A stretch of 64,000 bases of DNA from assembly GCF_020804225.1 (NCBI RefSeq), contig NZ_WJBI01000004.1:69578-133577 (forward strand), in the 5' to 3' direction. Shown here in pieces: positions 27,474 through 38,119 of the stretch. The position numbers and the translations under genes were made by a program. The number at the start of each line of letters is the position of its first letter. The first letter of the stretch is position 1. This DNA is from Methanosarcina sp. DH2. Lineage in GTDB: Archaea; Halobacteriota; Methanosarcinia; Methanosarcinales; Methanosarcinaceae. Below the pieces are notes generated by a model, which was not told the DNA's origin, searched no databases, and saw nothing but the letters and a program-made list of their open reading frames with translations.

Positions 27474-29807
27474 TTAATTCGCCTCTATCTGGTCGATAAT
27501 TTTCTTTGCCTCCCTGACCATGTAATCCGCTTCATCAGCCGAAATCTGCTTGCATACCTTCATTTTTTCAGCGAGATGAATGAAGGACTTAAGCATGGAA
27601 ATGGCTTTTGCACCCTCACCCTTTTCATAATGATGCATCGAAGCATCAAGGAGATTGGTCAGGCCAGTTTTTGTCTTTGCATGGCACTTGTATGTACTTT
27701 CTACATATTCCTTGAGAGCCTGTGTACTATTCAAAGGCGTTAATTCAGAAGAACCGTTGTTCGGAACCTCAGCCGAAGCAAGGGTAAACATGTAGATGTC
27801 GGGATTTCCATTGCGAGAATCATACCACACTATTCTGTTTCCGTAGATAACAGGTCTCCCCTCTCTCATTCCCCATATCTCATCAGATTCTATTTCTACC
27901 CAGACTGATCCGCTGTTAGTAATCTGGGTTTCCCTGGAAGTGGAAAGATTATACATGTAAATATCGGGCCTGCCACTGCGATCATCCACCCACACAATCC
28001 TGTCTCCATAGATCGAAGGGAACCCTTGATTAAATTCATTGGTGGTTATTTGAGTCTCCGTGGATGTGGAAAGATTGTACATGTAGATATCCCAGTTTTC
28101 ATTTCGATTGTCCTCCCATACTATCCTATCCTCATAGATATCAGGGAGTCTTTGAATTGAATTATTTGTGGTTATCTGGGTTTCTGTAGAAGTTGAAAAG
28201 TCGTACATGTGGATATCCAGGTTTCCCTTTCGGGCATCCGTCCATACAATCGTATCTTCGTAGATTGCGGGATAGTCCTGATACGATGCATTGGTGCTTA
28301 TCTGGATTTCCGTGGAAGTGGAGAGGTTGTACATGTAGATGTTATTAATTGCCCATACTATCCTATCCTTGTAGATAACGAGATGATTTGATACGCCATC
28401 GGCTATTTTGGTTTTATTAGAAGTAGTGATATTATAAGTGTAGACCTCGGGGTTTCCATTTCGCCACTCATCCCACACTATCCTGTCCTCGTAGATAGCA
28501 GGAGATCCTTTGTCTGAGCTATCATTGGTGATCTGAATTTCGTTGTGGGTGGAGAGATCATGCATGTAAATGTCCCAGCTTCCAGTGGGATATCCAGATT
28601 GACCAATGCCTTTTCCATTGCGAGAATCCTGCCACACTATCCGATCTCCATAGATAGCAGGATTGCTCTGATATGATCCATTTGTGGTAATCTGCGTTTC
28701 AGTTCCAGCCTCCTTATTGCTGTTATCCACAGGCGACCCGGCGGAAGCAAGGGTAAACATGTAAATACCGTTATGTACCCATACTATCCTGTCCCCGTAG
28801 ATAGCAGGGGAACTACCGTAAGCCGGTTCATGTACCCCCTCTGCAGTCAACTCGGTTTGAGTGGAAGTGGAAATATTATACATGAAAACATGACTTCTAA
28901 AATCCCATAAATCTTGAGTCCACACTATTCTATCCTCGTAGATATCAGGATCACCAGTTCTTTCAATGGCTATCATATTTGATGTGGAAGTAGATAGGTT
29001 ATACATTACAACCATAGCGTTGTTTCCTGTACTATCTTCCTGCTCCCATACGATCCTGTCCTTATAGATTGAAGGATTCCATATTCTTATTCCAGGGTAA
29101 AGCCGGGTTTCCGTGGAAGTGGAAAGATCGTACACGCAGATCACGTGGTTTATAGAAAAGTACGGGTCTACGACAATTTCCGGATCGTCTATCTGCACTT
29201 CATCCACCCACACTATTTTGTCCCCGTAAATCGCAGGCTCACTCTGATTTGATTCGTTGGTGGTTATCCGGGTTTCTGTGGAAGTCGAGAGATCGAACAT
29301 GTAGATATCCAGGTTTCCATTTCGATCATCCTGCCATACTATTTTTTCCCCATAGATAGCAGGACCACTCTGATTTGATTCATTGGCAGTTATCCGTGTT
29401 TCTGTGGAGGTGGAGAGATCGTACATGTATATATTCCAGTTTCCATTCCGTTTGTCCTCCCACACTATCCTGTCCTCATGGATAGCAGGACTGAACTGCG
29501 TTGAGCTATTGGCGGTTATTTGAGTTTCCGTGGACGTGGAAAAATTATACATGTAGATGTCCCAGTTTCCATCAGAGCTCCAGCTTCCAAGGGAGGGTCT
29601 CCAATAGTGTGCCTGACCTTCTCCATTCCGATCATCTGCCCATATAATCCTGTCTCCCTGGATGTCCAGACACTTTTGATTTGCTCCATTGCTGATGATC
29701 CGGGTTCTCATGCCCTCTGCCTGGACTGCAGTTGCATGCCCTATGGTCATTAGAAATAAAACAAAAAATATCCCAAAACAAATTGCTGTCCTTTCGTTAA
29801 TTTTCAT
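27474..29807 (-). CDS. Secreted surface protein with TolB-like beta-propeller repeats
   Basis: 777 residues. The frame is open to 29924, but MKINERTAICFGIFFVLFLM at 29807 is a clear signal peptide preceded by an AGGGGT site. About 14 repeats follow of the form ITTN-S-Q-PAIY-DRIVW-D-RNG-DIYMYDLSTSTET, typical of WD40/TolB-like propellers on methanosarcinal cell-surface proteins. A C-terminal helical domain (from about residue 665, ALKEYVESTYKCHAKTK then MLKSFIHLAEKMK and EADYMVREAKKIIDQI) is shared with the 1062-residue protein at 30335-33523. No anchor is evident, so it is secreted or held by partners. Confidence 0.85.
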   Translation of the reverse strand: MKINERTAICFGIFFVLFLMTIGHATAVQAEGMRTRIISNGANQKCLDIQGDRIIWADDRNGEGQAHYWRPSLGSWSSDGNWDIYMYNFSTSTETQITANSSTQFSPAIHEDRIVWEDKRNGNWNIYMYDLSTSTETRITANESNQSGPAIYGEKIVWQDDRNGNLDIYMFDLSTSTETRITTNESNQSEPAIYGDKIVWVDEVQIDDPEIVVDPYFSINHVICVYDLSTSTETRLYPGIRIWNPSIYKDRIVWEQEDSTGNNAMVVMYNLSTSTSNMIAIERTGDPDIYEDRIVWTQDLWDFRSHVFMYNISTSTQTELTAEGVHEPAYGSSPAIYGDRIVWVHNGIYMFTLASAGSPVDNSNKEAGTETQITTNGSYQSNPAIYGDRIVWQDSRNGKGIGQSGYPTGSWDIYMHDLSTHNEIQITNDSSDKGSPAIYEDRIVWDEWRNGNPEVYTYNITTSNKTKIADGVSNHLVIYKDRIVWAINNIYMYNLSTSTEIQISTNASYQDYPAIYEDTIVWTDARKGNLDIHMYDFSTSTETQITTNNSIQRLPDIYEDRIVWEDNRNENWDIYMYNLSTSTETQITTNEFNQGFPSIYGDRIVWVDDRSGRPDIYMYNLSTSRETQITNSGSVWVEIESDEIWGMREGRPVIYGNRIVWYDSRNGNPDIYMFTLASAEVPNNGSSELTPLNSTQALKEYVESTYKCHAKTKTGLTNLLDASMHHYEKGEGAKAISMLKSFIHLAEKMKVCKQISADEADYMVREAKKIIDQIEAN

Positions 29808-30334
29808 ATATTTACCCCTTGACTCAATATAGAATTCTTTTACCCCTGGTTGGAATTTGCTCCAAAATCCAGTTATTCCTGCATTCGCATACCGAAATAA
29901 AATTGCAGAAAGAAATTCTTTCACAGTTACCCAGTAAATAAGAATATATATGTTCCGATTTTAAACAAAATAGAATAGTTTATTACCTATAATAATAAAC
30001 AATTATCAAAAATATGAATTTATATCATTTTTTACAGAAATTATCATCATTATGGATAAGCTGTGCATTAATTATAAAATATTTCAGAAATTTGATTTTT
30101 AAATTCAGATCAGGGAGAGATTAGTGTACCTGCATTCCTTAACTGTTTTCAAAAGAATAGCTGAAATAACTAAGAAATGAAAAATGCTACAGATACAATT
30201 CAACTCTGGAATCCTGAAAAGAAGGAAATTGCTAAACATTTTAATAAGATCAAAAAAGAGAAAAATGAATGTATAAAGAGTGTCACTGGTTTTTGCTTAT
30301 CACCTCCTGAAGTTCACAACTTCAATCCTTATCC
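29808..30334. other. Spacer between surface-protein genes
   Basis: AT-rich. The 3' flank (30240-30334) is similar to that downstream of the 777-residue gene (27360-27473), with shared AAAAAAGA(A)AAA tracts and CACCTCCT-like sequence. This suggests that duplication of the genes included their 3' flanks. Confidence 0.5.
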
Positions 30335-33300
30335 TTAATTTGCCTCTATCTGGTCGATAGTATCTTCACTTAATTTTTCAGTATTCAGGCTTACTTCTTC
30401 TTTCTTTACAGGTTCAGAAACTGCTTTTTCAGTATTCGAGCTCACTTCTCCAATATAATTACAGACTGGTTTGGTTTCTTCGCAGATTGGCTTACAAACG
30501 GGTTTGGTTACTTCACAGACGGGTTCACAAACTGGTATAGTTTCTTCGCAGACTGGTTTAGTTTCTTGGCATACTTCGTCAGTTACACAGCCTGATACAT
30601 TATCGGAGCCATTGTTTGGAACCTTATTGCCATTGTCTGTTCTATCTCCTTCATCCATCTGATCGATAATTTTCTTTGCTTCCTTTACCATGTAATCCGC
30701 TTCATCAACTGAAATTTGCTTGCATTCTTTCATTCTTTCAACGAGGTGAATAAAGGATTTAAGCATGGAAATGGCTTTTTCGTCCTCACCATTTTCGTAG
30801 AAACACATCGACTTATCAAGGAGAGAAGCCTGCCCGATTTTTGTCTTTGCATGGCACTTGTATGTACTTTCTACATATTCCTTGAGAGCCTGTATATTAT
30901 CAAGAGGCGTTAATTCAGAACAATTGTCAGGAACCTGAGTATCATCATCCGTCTCATTGCCTTCATCCGTATCATTATCATCCAGAGGCGGCACCTCATC
31001 CGAAGCAAGGGTAAACATGTAGATATCCATATTTCCGTTGCGCTCATCACACCACACTACCCTGTCTCCGTAGATACTGGGAGTGGACCATGCTACTGAT
31101 TTACTGGTGGTAATCTGAGTTTCCGTGGAAGTAGATAGATCGTACATATAGAGGTCTAATTCAGATCCAGAATCAGGAGGATAGTCACTATTGCGATGAT
31201 CTGGCCACACTATCCTGTTTCCGGAGATATCGGGACCTCCGTAAGCTGAAAAGTCGGAAGTTATTTTAGTTTCCGTGGCAGTGGAGAGATCGTACATGTT
31301 GACAATTCCTTCCCGCCCTTCCCGATTATTTGTTCCTACTATTCTGTTACCCGAGAAAGCAATATTGTATAATTGTAAGGCTGAACTTACATTTTCTTGC
31401 CTGCTAGTCGAGAGATCATATACAGAAATGTTAGAGCCATCCATGTCAGGGCCCCACACTATCTTATTGTCGTAAATATCTACAAAAACATTCAAATCGG
31501 GATTATCTGGTATTGTGCTTTTGGTTATTCGAGTTTCCTTCTTAGTGGACAAATCGTACATGTAGACGTCAAATCCTCCGAAACCATCATCAGGAGCACT
31601 CCCGGAATTGCGCTTATCCATCCAGACTATCCGATCTCCGTAGATTTCAGACCCGTAATACACGGATCCGCTTGTGGTTATCCGGGTTTCTTTGGAAGTG
31701 GAAACATTGAACATGTAGAGATCCGATTTTCCATTTCGACTGTCCTGCCAGACTATTCTGTCCCCATAGATATCGGGGTTAAGCTGGTCTGCTTCATCGT
31801 TGGTGATCTGAGTTTCAGTGGAAATGAAGAGGTCATACATGTAGATATCTGCGTTTCCATTGCGCCAATCGATCCAAACTATCCTATCTTCGTAGATATC
31901 GGGATTTGATTGTCTTGAGTTATTGGTAGTGATCTGAGTTTCCGTACCCTCGTCCGTATCATTGTCACCCGGAACAGTTTTTTCTGAAATATTTATTGTG
32001 GCAAGCTTTGAATCTGTACCATTTTCATTGGTTACTGTCAGGTTAACTATATAGATTCCTGCTGTAGAGTAAGTATGAATTGGGTTTTTCTCTGTTGAAT
32101 ATGTTACATCTCCACAATTCCAGTTGAAAGAAACTGCATTTTCAGACAAATCTGTAAATTGAACTGAGAGAGGAGCAGAACCCTCACTGACGTTACTAGT
32201 GAAGTTTGCTACAGGAAGTTTGATCTCAGGCACGAACTCCTTCTCTGTTATCGCAGTCTGATTAATCCATATTTCATTTATATTTCCGTTAATGTCCACA
32301 GTGCGAGTACCGATGGTGTAGCTTGTTTCGGGTTCAAGGCCTGTGGCGTTGAAATGCTCTGCAGAGGTCTCAGTCTGGTAGGCTCCGTTCAAATAGATTT
32401 CAGTGTGGTTGAAATCAGCGTCTTTGGGGTTCTGCCATGTCCAGTGGATCCAGGTAGTACCTTTAGTAGATTGGAGGTTGGTAATTGAGGAAGGAGGTAA
32501 ATTATCGGGCGTTAGAGCGGTATATGAAGTAGAATTATCCAGGGCAACGTTGCCTGCTTCATCCACAGCAGATACATTTACAGAATGAATACCTTCAAGT
32601 GCAACAATATTTCCTTTCCAGACATTCCCACCTGTATTTACAAGAGCAACTCCAGAGGCTACAACTGAACTAACTCCGACGTTGTCAGTTACATCTACAG
32701 TCACAACAATAGAAGCACCGGCATCAGGTGTACCGCTGCTTAACGTGACTGAGCTAATTATAGGGGCTTGAGTGTCAGATGTTGTTGTGGTTGCGGTGTA
32801 GGTTGCAGACTCATCGACCGCCGTATTTCCTGCAGCGTCGGAAGCAGTAACTGAAACGGTATGAGTTCCTTCAATAGCAGTTATGTCACCTTTCCAGACA
32901 TTACCGCCTGTATTGACAAGTGAAACTCCAGATGCTATAACCGAACTAACTCCAACATTGTCAGTTACGTCCACAGTAACAGTGATAGAATTGCCAGTAT
33001 GAGGCGAACTGTTGCTGAGGCTGACTGAGCTGATAACAGGGGCTTCGTTATCTAATACGTGTATATTACCTGTGATTATAGTTGGACTTATTAAGCTGCC
33101 ACCATCAGCACTTATCTTTGTTGTCGGTATGCCCAGATCCGTAGTACCCGCCTTTTTTCCGGTTACAGTAATGGTTCCCAGTAAAACGTTGGTGTCCCCA
33201 GGGCCAACTTGACTACCAAGGTCAGAAACTTTTATCCAGACCGAACTCGAAGGAAGTGTAGAATTCCTTGGCAACTGTCCCCAATCAGGGAATGAAACCG

Positions 33301-33523
33301 CAGTGATTTCCGCAATTTCCGGATTTAAAATGAAAATTGTGATATTGAAACCTGAAATCCCTTCAGGAACTTCATCCATTACAATCCGGACATCCTGAGA
33401 AGAACCCGGATACACTTCGACTGTCTGAGGGTCAAATGAAACGACATTTGCTGCCGATGCACATGATATCCCGAGTCCAAAAAAGGTCACGAGAAGAATT
33501 AAAACTCTATACAAATTACTCAT
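30335..33523 (-). CDS. Multidomain surface protein with cohesin-like, Ig-like, PKD and propeller domains
   Basis: 1062 residues; signal peptide MSNLYRVLILLVTFFGLGISC. Order: a cohesin-like domain (about 25-155; FDPQTVEVYPGSSQDVRI, GFNITIFIL, LLGTITVTGKKAGTTDLGI), two Ig-like repeats (about 160-245, 250-340; ISSVSLS and AGNTAVD), FN3-like (about 345-430; WTWQNPKDADFNHTEIYL), PKD (about 438-515; PLSVQFTDLSE), TolB-like propeller (about 525-855), a helical domain (about 880-965) and a Cys-rich tail with repeated CEETKPVC/CEPVCE. ATG with an AAGGGGTAAGG site. It may bind the dockerin domain of the adjacent gene. Confidence 0.85.
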   Translation of the reverse strand: MSNLYRVLILLVTFFGLGISCASAANVVSFDPQTVEVYPGSSQDVRIVMDEVPEGISGFNITIFILNPEIAEITAVSFPDWGQLPRNSTLPSSSVWIKVSDLGSQVGPGDTNVLLGTITVTGKKAGTTDLGIPTTKISADGGSLISPTIITGNIHVLDNEAPVISSVSLSNSSPHTGNSITVTVDVTDNVGVSSVIASGVSLVNTGGNVWKGDITAIEGTHTVSVTASDAAGNTAVDESATYTATTTTSDTQAPIISSVTLSSGTPDAGASIVVTVDVTDNVGVSSVVASGVALVNTGGNVWKGNIVALEGIHSVNVSAVDEAGNVALDNSTSYTALTPDNLPPSSITNLQSTKGTTWIHWTWQNPKDADFNHTEIYLNGAYQTETSAEHFNATGLEPETSYTIGTRTVDINGNINEIWINQTAITEKEFVPEIKLPVANFTSNVSEGSAPLSVQFTDLSENAVSFNWNCGDVTYSTEKNPIHTYSTAGIYIVNLTVTNENGTDSKLATINISEKTVPGDNDTDEGTETQITTNNSRQSNPDIYEDRIVWIDWRNGNADIYMYDLFISTETQITNDEADQLNPDIYGDRIVWQDSRNGKSDLYMFNVSTSKETRITTSGSVYYGSEIYGDRIVWMDKRNSGSAPDDGFGGFDVYMYDLSTKKETRITKSTIPDNPDLNVFVDIYDNKIVWGPDMDGSNISVYDLSTSRQENVSSALQLYNIAFSGNRIVGTNNREGREGIVNMYDLSTATETKITSDFSAYGGPDISGNRIVWPDHRNSDYPPDSGSELDLYMYDLSTSTETQITTSKSVAWSTPSIYGDRVVWCDERNGNMDIYMFTLASDEVPPLDDNDTDEGNETDDDTQVPDNCSELTPLDNIQALKEYVESTYKCHAKTKIGQASLLDKSMCFYENGEDEKAISMLKSFIHLVERMKECKQISVDEADYMVKEAKKIIDQMDEGDRTDNGNKVPNNGSDNVSGCVTDEVCQETKPVCEETIPVCEPVCEVTKPVCKPICEETKPVCNYIGEVSSNTEKAVSEPVKKEEVSLNTEKLSEDTIDQIEAN

Positions 33524-33536
33524 ATTTCCTTACCCC

Positions 33537-33570
33537 TTAAAGCATATCATAAAGTATTACAACATCATTG
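33537..33570 (-). pseudogene. Remnant of a dockerin-gene 3' end
   Basis: Upstream of the cohesin gene, the minus strand reads VILYDML followed by a stop and then AAGGGGTAAGG. This matches the last codons of the dockerin-bearing gene at 34081 (VKLYDML). It is a leftover of a duplicated gene junction. Confidence 0.65.
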
Positions 33571-33956
33571 TTTGCCCGTTAAGCCGTGATATTCTATGAA
33601 ACAAATTTCCTTTCCGACCTAACCTTTGTATCTCACCACTTTTGCGAATCATAACAACAGTATATATAAAAAATTATGTATATTTCTAATAAAATATTTG
33701 TTACAGTTGAGTTGTAATAACAATAGATAAATCTTTCGATTTTTTATTAAAATATTATAAAAAATCGAAATTTAATAAAAAATAGGGGACATAGTAGTTA
33801 TGATTTCAAAGCGCAGATGTAGTAATGGAACAATTTGGGAATTATCATCAAATATGAAAGTGATTAAACTGCATCTAATATCAGAAAATAAAAACCTAGA
33901 CCTAAAGACACAAAAATCAATCTACAGGCACCTCCAGAAGAAAATGTCCTTCCTAA

Positions 33957-34070
33957 AAATAGAAATTGTGATGTTGAAACCTGAAATTTCGTTAGGGACT
34001 TCATCCATCACAATCTGGAGATCCTTAGAAGAACCCGGATACATCTCAACTATTTGGGGATCAAACTTTT
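33957..34070 (-). pseudogene. Remnant of a cohesin-like gene 5' end
   Basis: The minus strand reads KFDPQIVEMYPGSS, then KDLQIVMDEVP, then NEISGFNITIS. It is a diverged copy of the first domain of the intact cohesin-like protein (FDPQTVEVYPGSS..., GFNITIF). The signal peptide is missing and the frame ends soon after. It abuts the dockerin gene's stop codon directly. Confidence 0.75.
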
Positions 34071-34080
34071 CTATATCCCC

Positions 34081-35580
34081 TTAAAGCATATCATAAAGCT
34101 TTACAACATCATCAAAATCAATTAAACCGTTGTTATTATAATCAAAGAACTCAAGCGGAGCATTTTCTTCTATCCATTCCATGTTGTCATAGTATGTCAC
34201 AACATCATCGAAATCCAGTATTCCATTTCCATTGACATCCTCATAGAGACCATTCTGGTCCAGATCTGTCGGTGGATTAGTGTAACCGGGGAAGGCAGGA
34301 AGAAGTACTGGCTGTGCTAAAACAGTTATTGTAGCAAGTTTTGAATCTGTACCGTTTGCATTGCTCACTGTCAGGTTAACGGTATAGTTCCCTGCGAAGA
34401 GATAAGTGTGCATCGGGTTCTGCTGAGTTGAAGTAGCTCCATCCCCAAAGTTCCAGGACCAGCCAGTTGCATTTTCAGAACCGTCATTAAACTGAACAGA
34501 AAGGGGAGCATACCCGCTTGTAATATTGGCGCTGAAGTCTGCAACAGGCGATGTCGGATAACTAAGAGTAGCCATGTAAATATCATTGCCATCAACCCAA
34601 ACTATCCTATCCCCGTAGATACGAGGATTAGATGCTGATCCGCTGGTGGTAATTTGAGTTTCTGTGTTAGTAGAGAGATCAAACATATAGAGTTCAATAT
34701 GATCCCATCCATTACGCCAATCCCTCCACACGATCCTGTTATCATAAATAGAAGGACCTGTTGCTGATCCGCTGGCTGTGATCTTAGTTTCCTTCTGAGT
34801 GGAGATATGGTACATGTAGACATATTCTCCAGACTCTCCAGACTCTCCGTATCCCACTGTTGAATATACTATCTCATCGTTATAGATATCAGGGAAACTA
34901 AAGCCTTCATTTCCACTATACGCTATCCAAGTTTCGTTTTTAGTGGAGATGTCATATAAGTAAATAGTGTAACCATTAAATATATCATCGTAATCGTTTC
35001 CATTGTACACTATCCAGTTTTCGTAAATAACAGGATTACTATTATAACGCCCGGAACTAGCAAATTCGTCATCATTAGACCAATCTTCAGCTATCGTCGT
35101 TACATTCTCAGTAGATATATCGTAGAGATAGATTCCGCCCCCATCCCACACTATCTTATTACCGTAGATGTCAGGGTTAAATGCCCTTCCGCTGGTAGTT
35201 ATTTGAGCTTCCTGTTGAGTGGAGATATCGTACATATAAATATCAGAACTAATATTCCAAGGCTCATCCGGATAGGGCATTCCATGTTTTTCGTACACTA
35301 TCAGGTTTCCATAGATAGCAGGATTAGATGCCGATCCACTTGTGGTAATACGGATTTCTTTCTCAGTGAAAGTATCGTACATATAGATATCATTTCCACT
35401 GTTGCGACTATCCTGCCACACTATCTTATCCTCGTAGATAGCAGTATTAGATGCTGATCCGCTGGTGGTGATCTGGGTTTCAGTAATCATCAGCGGAGCT
35501 GCAGCTGCATTCCCTACGGTCATCAGAAATAAAACAATAAATATCCCAAAACAAATTGGCGTTCTTTTGTTTATTTTCAT
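34081..35580 (-). CDS. Secreted propeller protein with PKD and C-terminal dockerin-like domain
   Basis: 499 residues. Signal peptide MKINKRTPICFGIFIVLFLM, near identical to that of the 777-residue protein. A TolB-like propeller follows (about residues 30-345; ITTSGSASNPAIYG units). PKD (about 348-425, FGDGATSTQQNPMHTY) comes next. The C-terminus (about 440-499) carries two EF-hand-like segments, DLDQNGLYEDVNGNGILDFDD and DYNNNGLIDFDD, which are dockerin-like calcium loops. Start preceded by AGGGGTGA. Dockerin-like domains of this type pair with cohesin-like domains; the adjacent gene encodes one. Confidence 0.88.
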   Translation of the reverse strand: MKINKRTPICFGIFIVLFLMTVGNAAAAPLMITETQITTSGSASNTAIYEDKIVWQDSRNSGNDIYMYDTFTEKEIRITTSGSASNPAIYGNLIVYEKHGMPYPDEPWNISSDIYMYDISTQQEAQITTSGRAFNPDIYGNKIVWDGGGIYLYDISTENVTTIAEDWSNDDEFASSGRYNSNPVIYENWIVYNGNDYDDIFNGYTIYLYDISTKNETWIAYSGNEGFSFPDIYNDEIVYSTVGYGESGESGEYVYMYHISTQKETKITASGSATGPSIYDNRIVWRDWRNGWDHIELYMFDLSTNTETQITTSGSASNPRIYGDRIVWVDGNDIYMATLSYPTSPVADFSANITSGYAPLSVQFNDGSENATGWSWNFGDGATSTQQNPMHTYLFAGNYTVNLTVSNANGTDSKLATITVLAQPVLLPAFPGYTNPPTDLDQNGLYEDVNGNGILDFDDVVTYYDNMEWIEENAPLEFFDYNNNGLIDFDDVVKLYDML

Positions 35581-36692
35581 TCTATTTCACCCCTAATTAA
35601 AAATAGAATTCTTTAACCATGATTTGATTTGTTCCAGAATCCGCTTATTTCTGCGTTCGTACACCAAACTCCAAACTTACAGAAATAATTGAGATTAAAT
35701 CACTTCATATTAAGAGATTATATATATTCCGATTTGAAACGAGATGGCAGTGTCGCGAATTTGCTGTAAATTTAGAGTAAAGTTATTGTGTACTGTGGGG
35801 AAAATGGATCTTTTGATATGGAATTTTTGACTCGAAAACTTATTGAAATTTGTGATTTTACAGAAAAATCGGCACATTGCCAATGAGATCTAATAATATA
35901 TTATTTATTATGACTATTAATTAGCTAAAATATGAATTTATAACATTAATTTCTATTACTATAGTCAAAATGGACAAATAATGTATTAATTATAGAATCT
36001 ATCAAGTATTAGTTATAAAATCTATCAAAAAGTATATTTTTTTAATTTGTGAATTTAAAGCTTTGCAGCCCGAATTGCGCCTCGAGAGTACGCAGTCTGT
36101 TTCAGCAGTTGCGGACCCGCAGTGTGCGGTCCTTTCCGCTTCGCTTAGGCGGACAATTTAGCATGAAAGTACTGCAACTTGAAAAGTATTTTCATTCATT
36201 TGAGCCTGTTATTCAATGAATTTTATGTGCTTTTACGGGCAAGTAACGTTACAAAAGAGAAAAAAGAAGACAAGAAGGACGAGAATAGATGCAAAATGAA
36301 AACGGCAGAAAAATCTGTAGTGATATAAACAATCAGGGCCAAAAAAGCAGATAATACAAACTGAAATTTTTTCCCACCTATTTTCTAAACATTTGCTTAA
36401 AAAATAATATTTTTTTATGCTCTTTTTCGCTTTTTTGCAGGGCCACCAGCCAGGCTGACAGAGGCGCCCTGTACAGTTTAAATTAAAAAAGGGTCTCTTC
36501 GGTTAAGAGAGTGTTATCTCACGGGGGATTTTTCACATATTATTTAATCTCTTATAATCACAATCAATATTTTTTTTAGTTTTTACCTGGCTGACATGCC
36601 GGCTTCAGCCCCGTGCGGCACGGTAAGAGAAAACTGATAGATTTCCTTTCTGGATCCTGAATAAATCAACCAATTTTACAGGAGCAGGCGTG
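35581..36692. other. Gene-free region with one REP-like block
   Basis: About 1.1 kb without a gene. A GC-richer block at 36060-36180 (CGCCTCGAGAGTACGCAG, TTTCCGCTTCGCTTAGGCGGA) resembles part of the dispersed repeat at 25400/50155. The rest is AT-rich. Confidence 0.5.
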
Positions 36693-37523
36693 TTATGATT
36701 CAGAATAGACTTTTGTGAACTCCACACCAATTGTGATCATAATTGAAGAATAATAAATCAGGAGAAATAAACCGATTATCGATCCGATTGCCCCATAGAC
36801 GCTTGCAGGATTGCTGTATGCGAAAAAAAGACCGATGGCATACTTGCCTATGTTTATGAGAATTACTGTTACCAGCGACCCTACAAAAACCGGCTTCATG
36901 CCAAGCTTTGAATCGGGCAATACCCTGTACACGAGCATGAAAAACAGCACAAGGATCAGGAAACTAACTATAGAGCCTGTATACTGGGCAATGGAAGATG
37001 AAAAAGGGAAAAATCCCCGGAACAGATTTGAAGCTGCATAAAGGACTCCTTCAACAATTATGCTGAGAACAAGGAGCCCTCCAAAACCTATGACTATAAA
37101 AAAGGAGACGATTGCATCCGTTATAAAATCCTTTATAGTATTGGGCTCAACAGGTTCGATATTCCAGGCTTTTTCAAGGAAATTCTTCAATTGCCTGAAA
37201 ACATTGCTTGCACTCCAGAGGAGAAGCAAAAAGCCGATTAATGCGCCTGTTGAGAGGGAATTAACTTCCGGAATACGTTCGAAAAGCGCGCTTACCATAT
37301 CTATTACGCTCTGGTCAACGGACCCCTGCAGGTAATTGATTATAGTATCCTGAAGCTGTCTTGACTTTAAAAAAATACTTCCTATGGATACCGAAAATAA
37401 CAGAAGAGCAGGAAGACTTAACACAAAATAAAATGCCAGTGCAGCACTATAAGTCTGTGCATCGTCTTTTGTCCACTTCTTTATAGTTCCGGTGATCAGA
37501 CTTTTTATATATCCCGAACTCAT
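36693..37523 (-). CDS. YihY/BrkB-family inner membrane protein
   Basis: 276 residues, six hydrophobic segments. The family's marks are KKWTKDDAQTYSAALAFYFVLSLPALLLF at the start, then LFERIPEVNSLSTGALIG, LWSASNVFRQLKNFLEKAWNIE and YAIGLFFAYSNPASVYGAIG near the end. Members were once called ribonuclease BN; that role is not supported for this family, and the function is unclear (transport or membrane remodelling suggested). Start ATG with GGGG upstream. Confidence 0.9.
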   Translation of the reverse strand: MSSGYIKSLITGTIKKWTKDDAQTYSAALAFYFVLSLPALLLFSVSIGSIFLKSRQLQDTIINYLQGSVDQSVIDMVSALFERIPEVNSLSTGALIGFLLLLWSASNVFRQLKNFLEKAWNIEPVEPNTIKDFITDAIVSFFIVIGFGGLLVLSIIVEGVLYAASNLFRGFFPFSSSIAQYTGSIVSFLILVLFFMLVYRVLPDSKLGMKPVFVGSLVTVILINIGKYAIGLFFAYSNPASVYGAIGSIIGLFLLIYYSSIMITIGVEFTKVYSES

Positions 37524-37828
37524 GTTTTCCCCTAATTCATAATATACCCTCTTTTATTAAATATCTCTTATCAAAGTTCTATAAAATCTATTTCTTCAGC
37601 CGGGAAACAAAAGTGACAAAGATAAACAGAGGTAAACTAACTAAAAGCCAGCTCAGGTAGATCCAGTCATTTAGAGCCAGTCACTTATTTACTTATCCAA
37701 AAGAATCAACATATAAAGGTAGGCAACTTAACTAGCTGGATTTTTTAAAAACAGAGAAATGAATAAACACCGTGAAGGTCCTTTTTACCTTTTTAGCCTT
37801 CAAAGCACTTATTCGGGCTTTCAATTAG

Positions 37829-38119
37829 TTAGTACGTGATTTCGATGGAGTTTCCCTCCCTGTCAGTAACTCTTATCCTTATTAGGGATGGTAAATAAAA
37901 TGCTATAGTTTTATGCACTACAGTACCATAATTTCCTTTGCAATGAGTTTCCGCTTCAAATGTCTTTTTTTCAGTGAAGATAGATTCTTTACCTTTTAAA
38001 GCTGGTTTGCTGTGGATCAGTTTTGAAAAAGAGCATATTCTTGACACAGGCGTTGACCTGCTAAAGGCATCGCGTTTAATATTTATTATTCTGGTTCCAG
38101 AAAGGTTAATTCTTGTCAT
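37829..38119 (-). CDS. Small hypothetical protein, uncertain
   Basis: 96 residues from the ATG at 38119 (MTRINLSGTRIINIKR), preceded by GTGGGG; a start at 38164 is possible. The C-terminus reads LIRIRVTDREGNSIEITY. Basic, no membrane segment, no known motif. Coding character is weak, and it may be spurious. Confidence 0.3.
   Translation of the reverse strand: MTRINLSGTRIINIKRDAFSRSTPVSRICSFSKLIHSKPALKGKESIFTEKKTFEAETHCKGNYGTVVHKTIAFYLPSLIRIRVTDREGNSIEITY

Noticed and set aside
36060-36180. GC-rich block suspected to be a tRNA or rRNA fragment
   Set aside because: No RNA-like fold; best explained as a partial copy of the dispersed repeat seen at 25400 and 50155.
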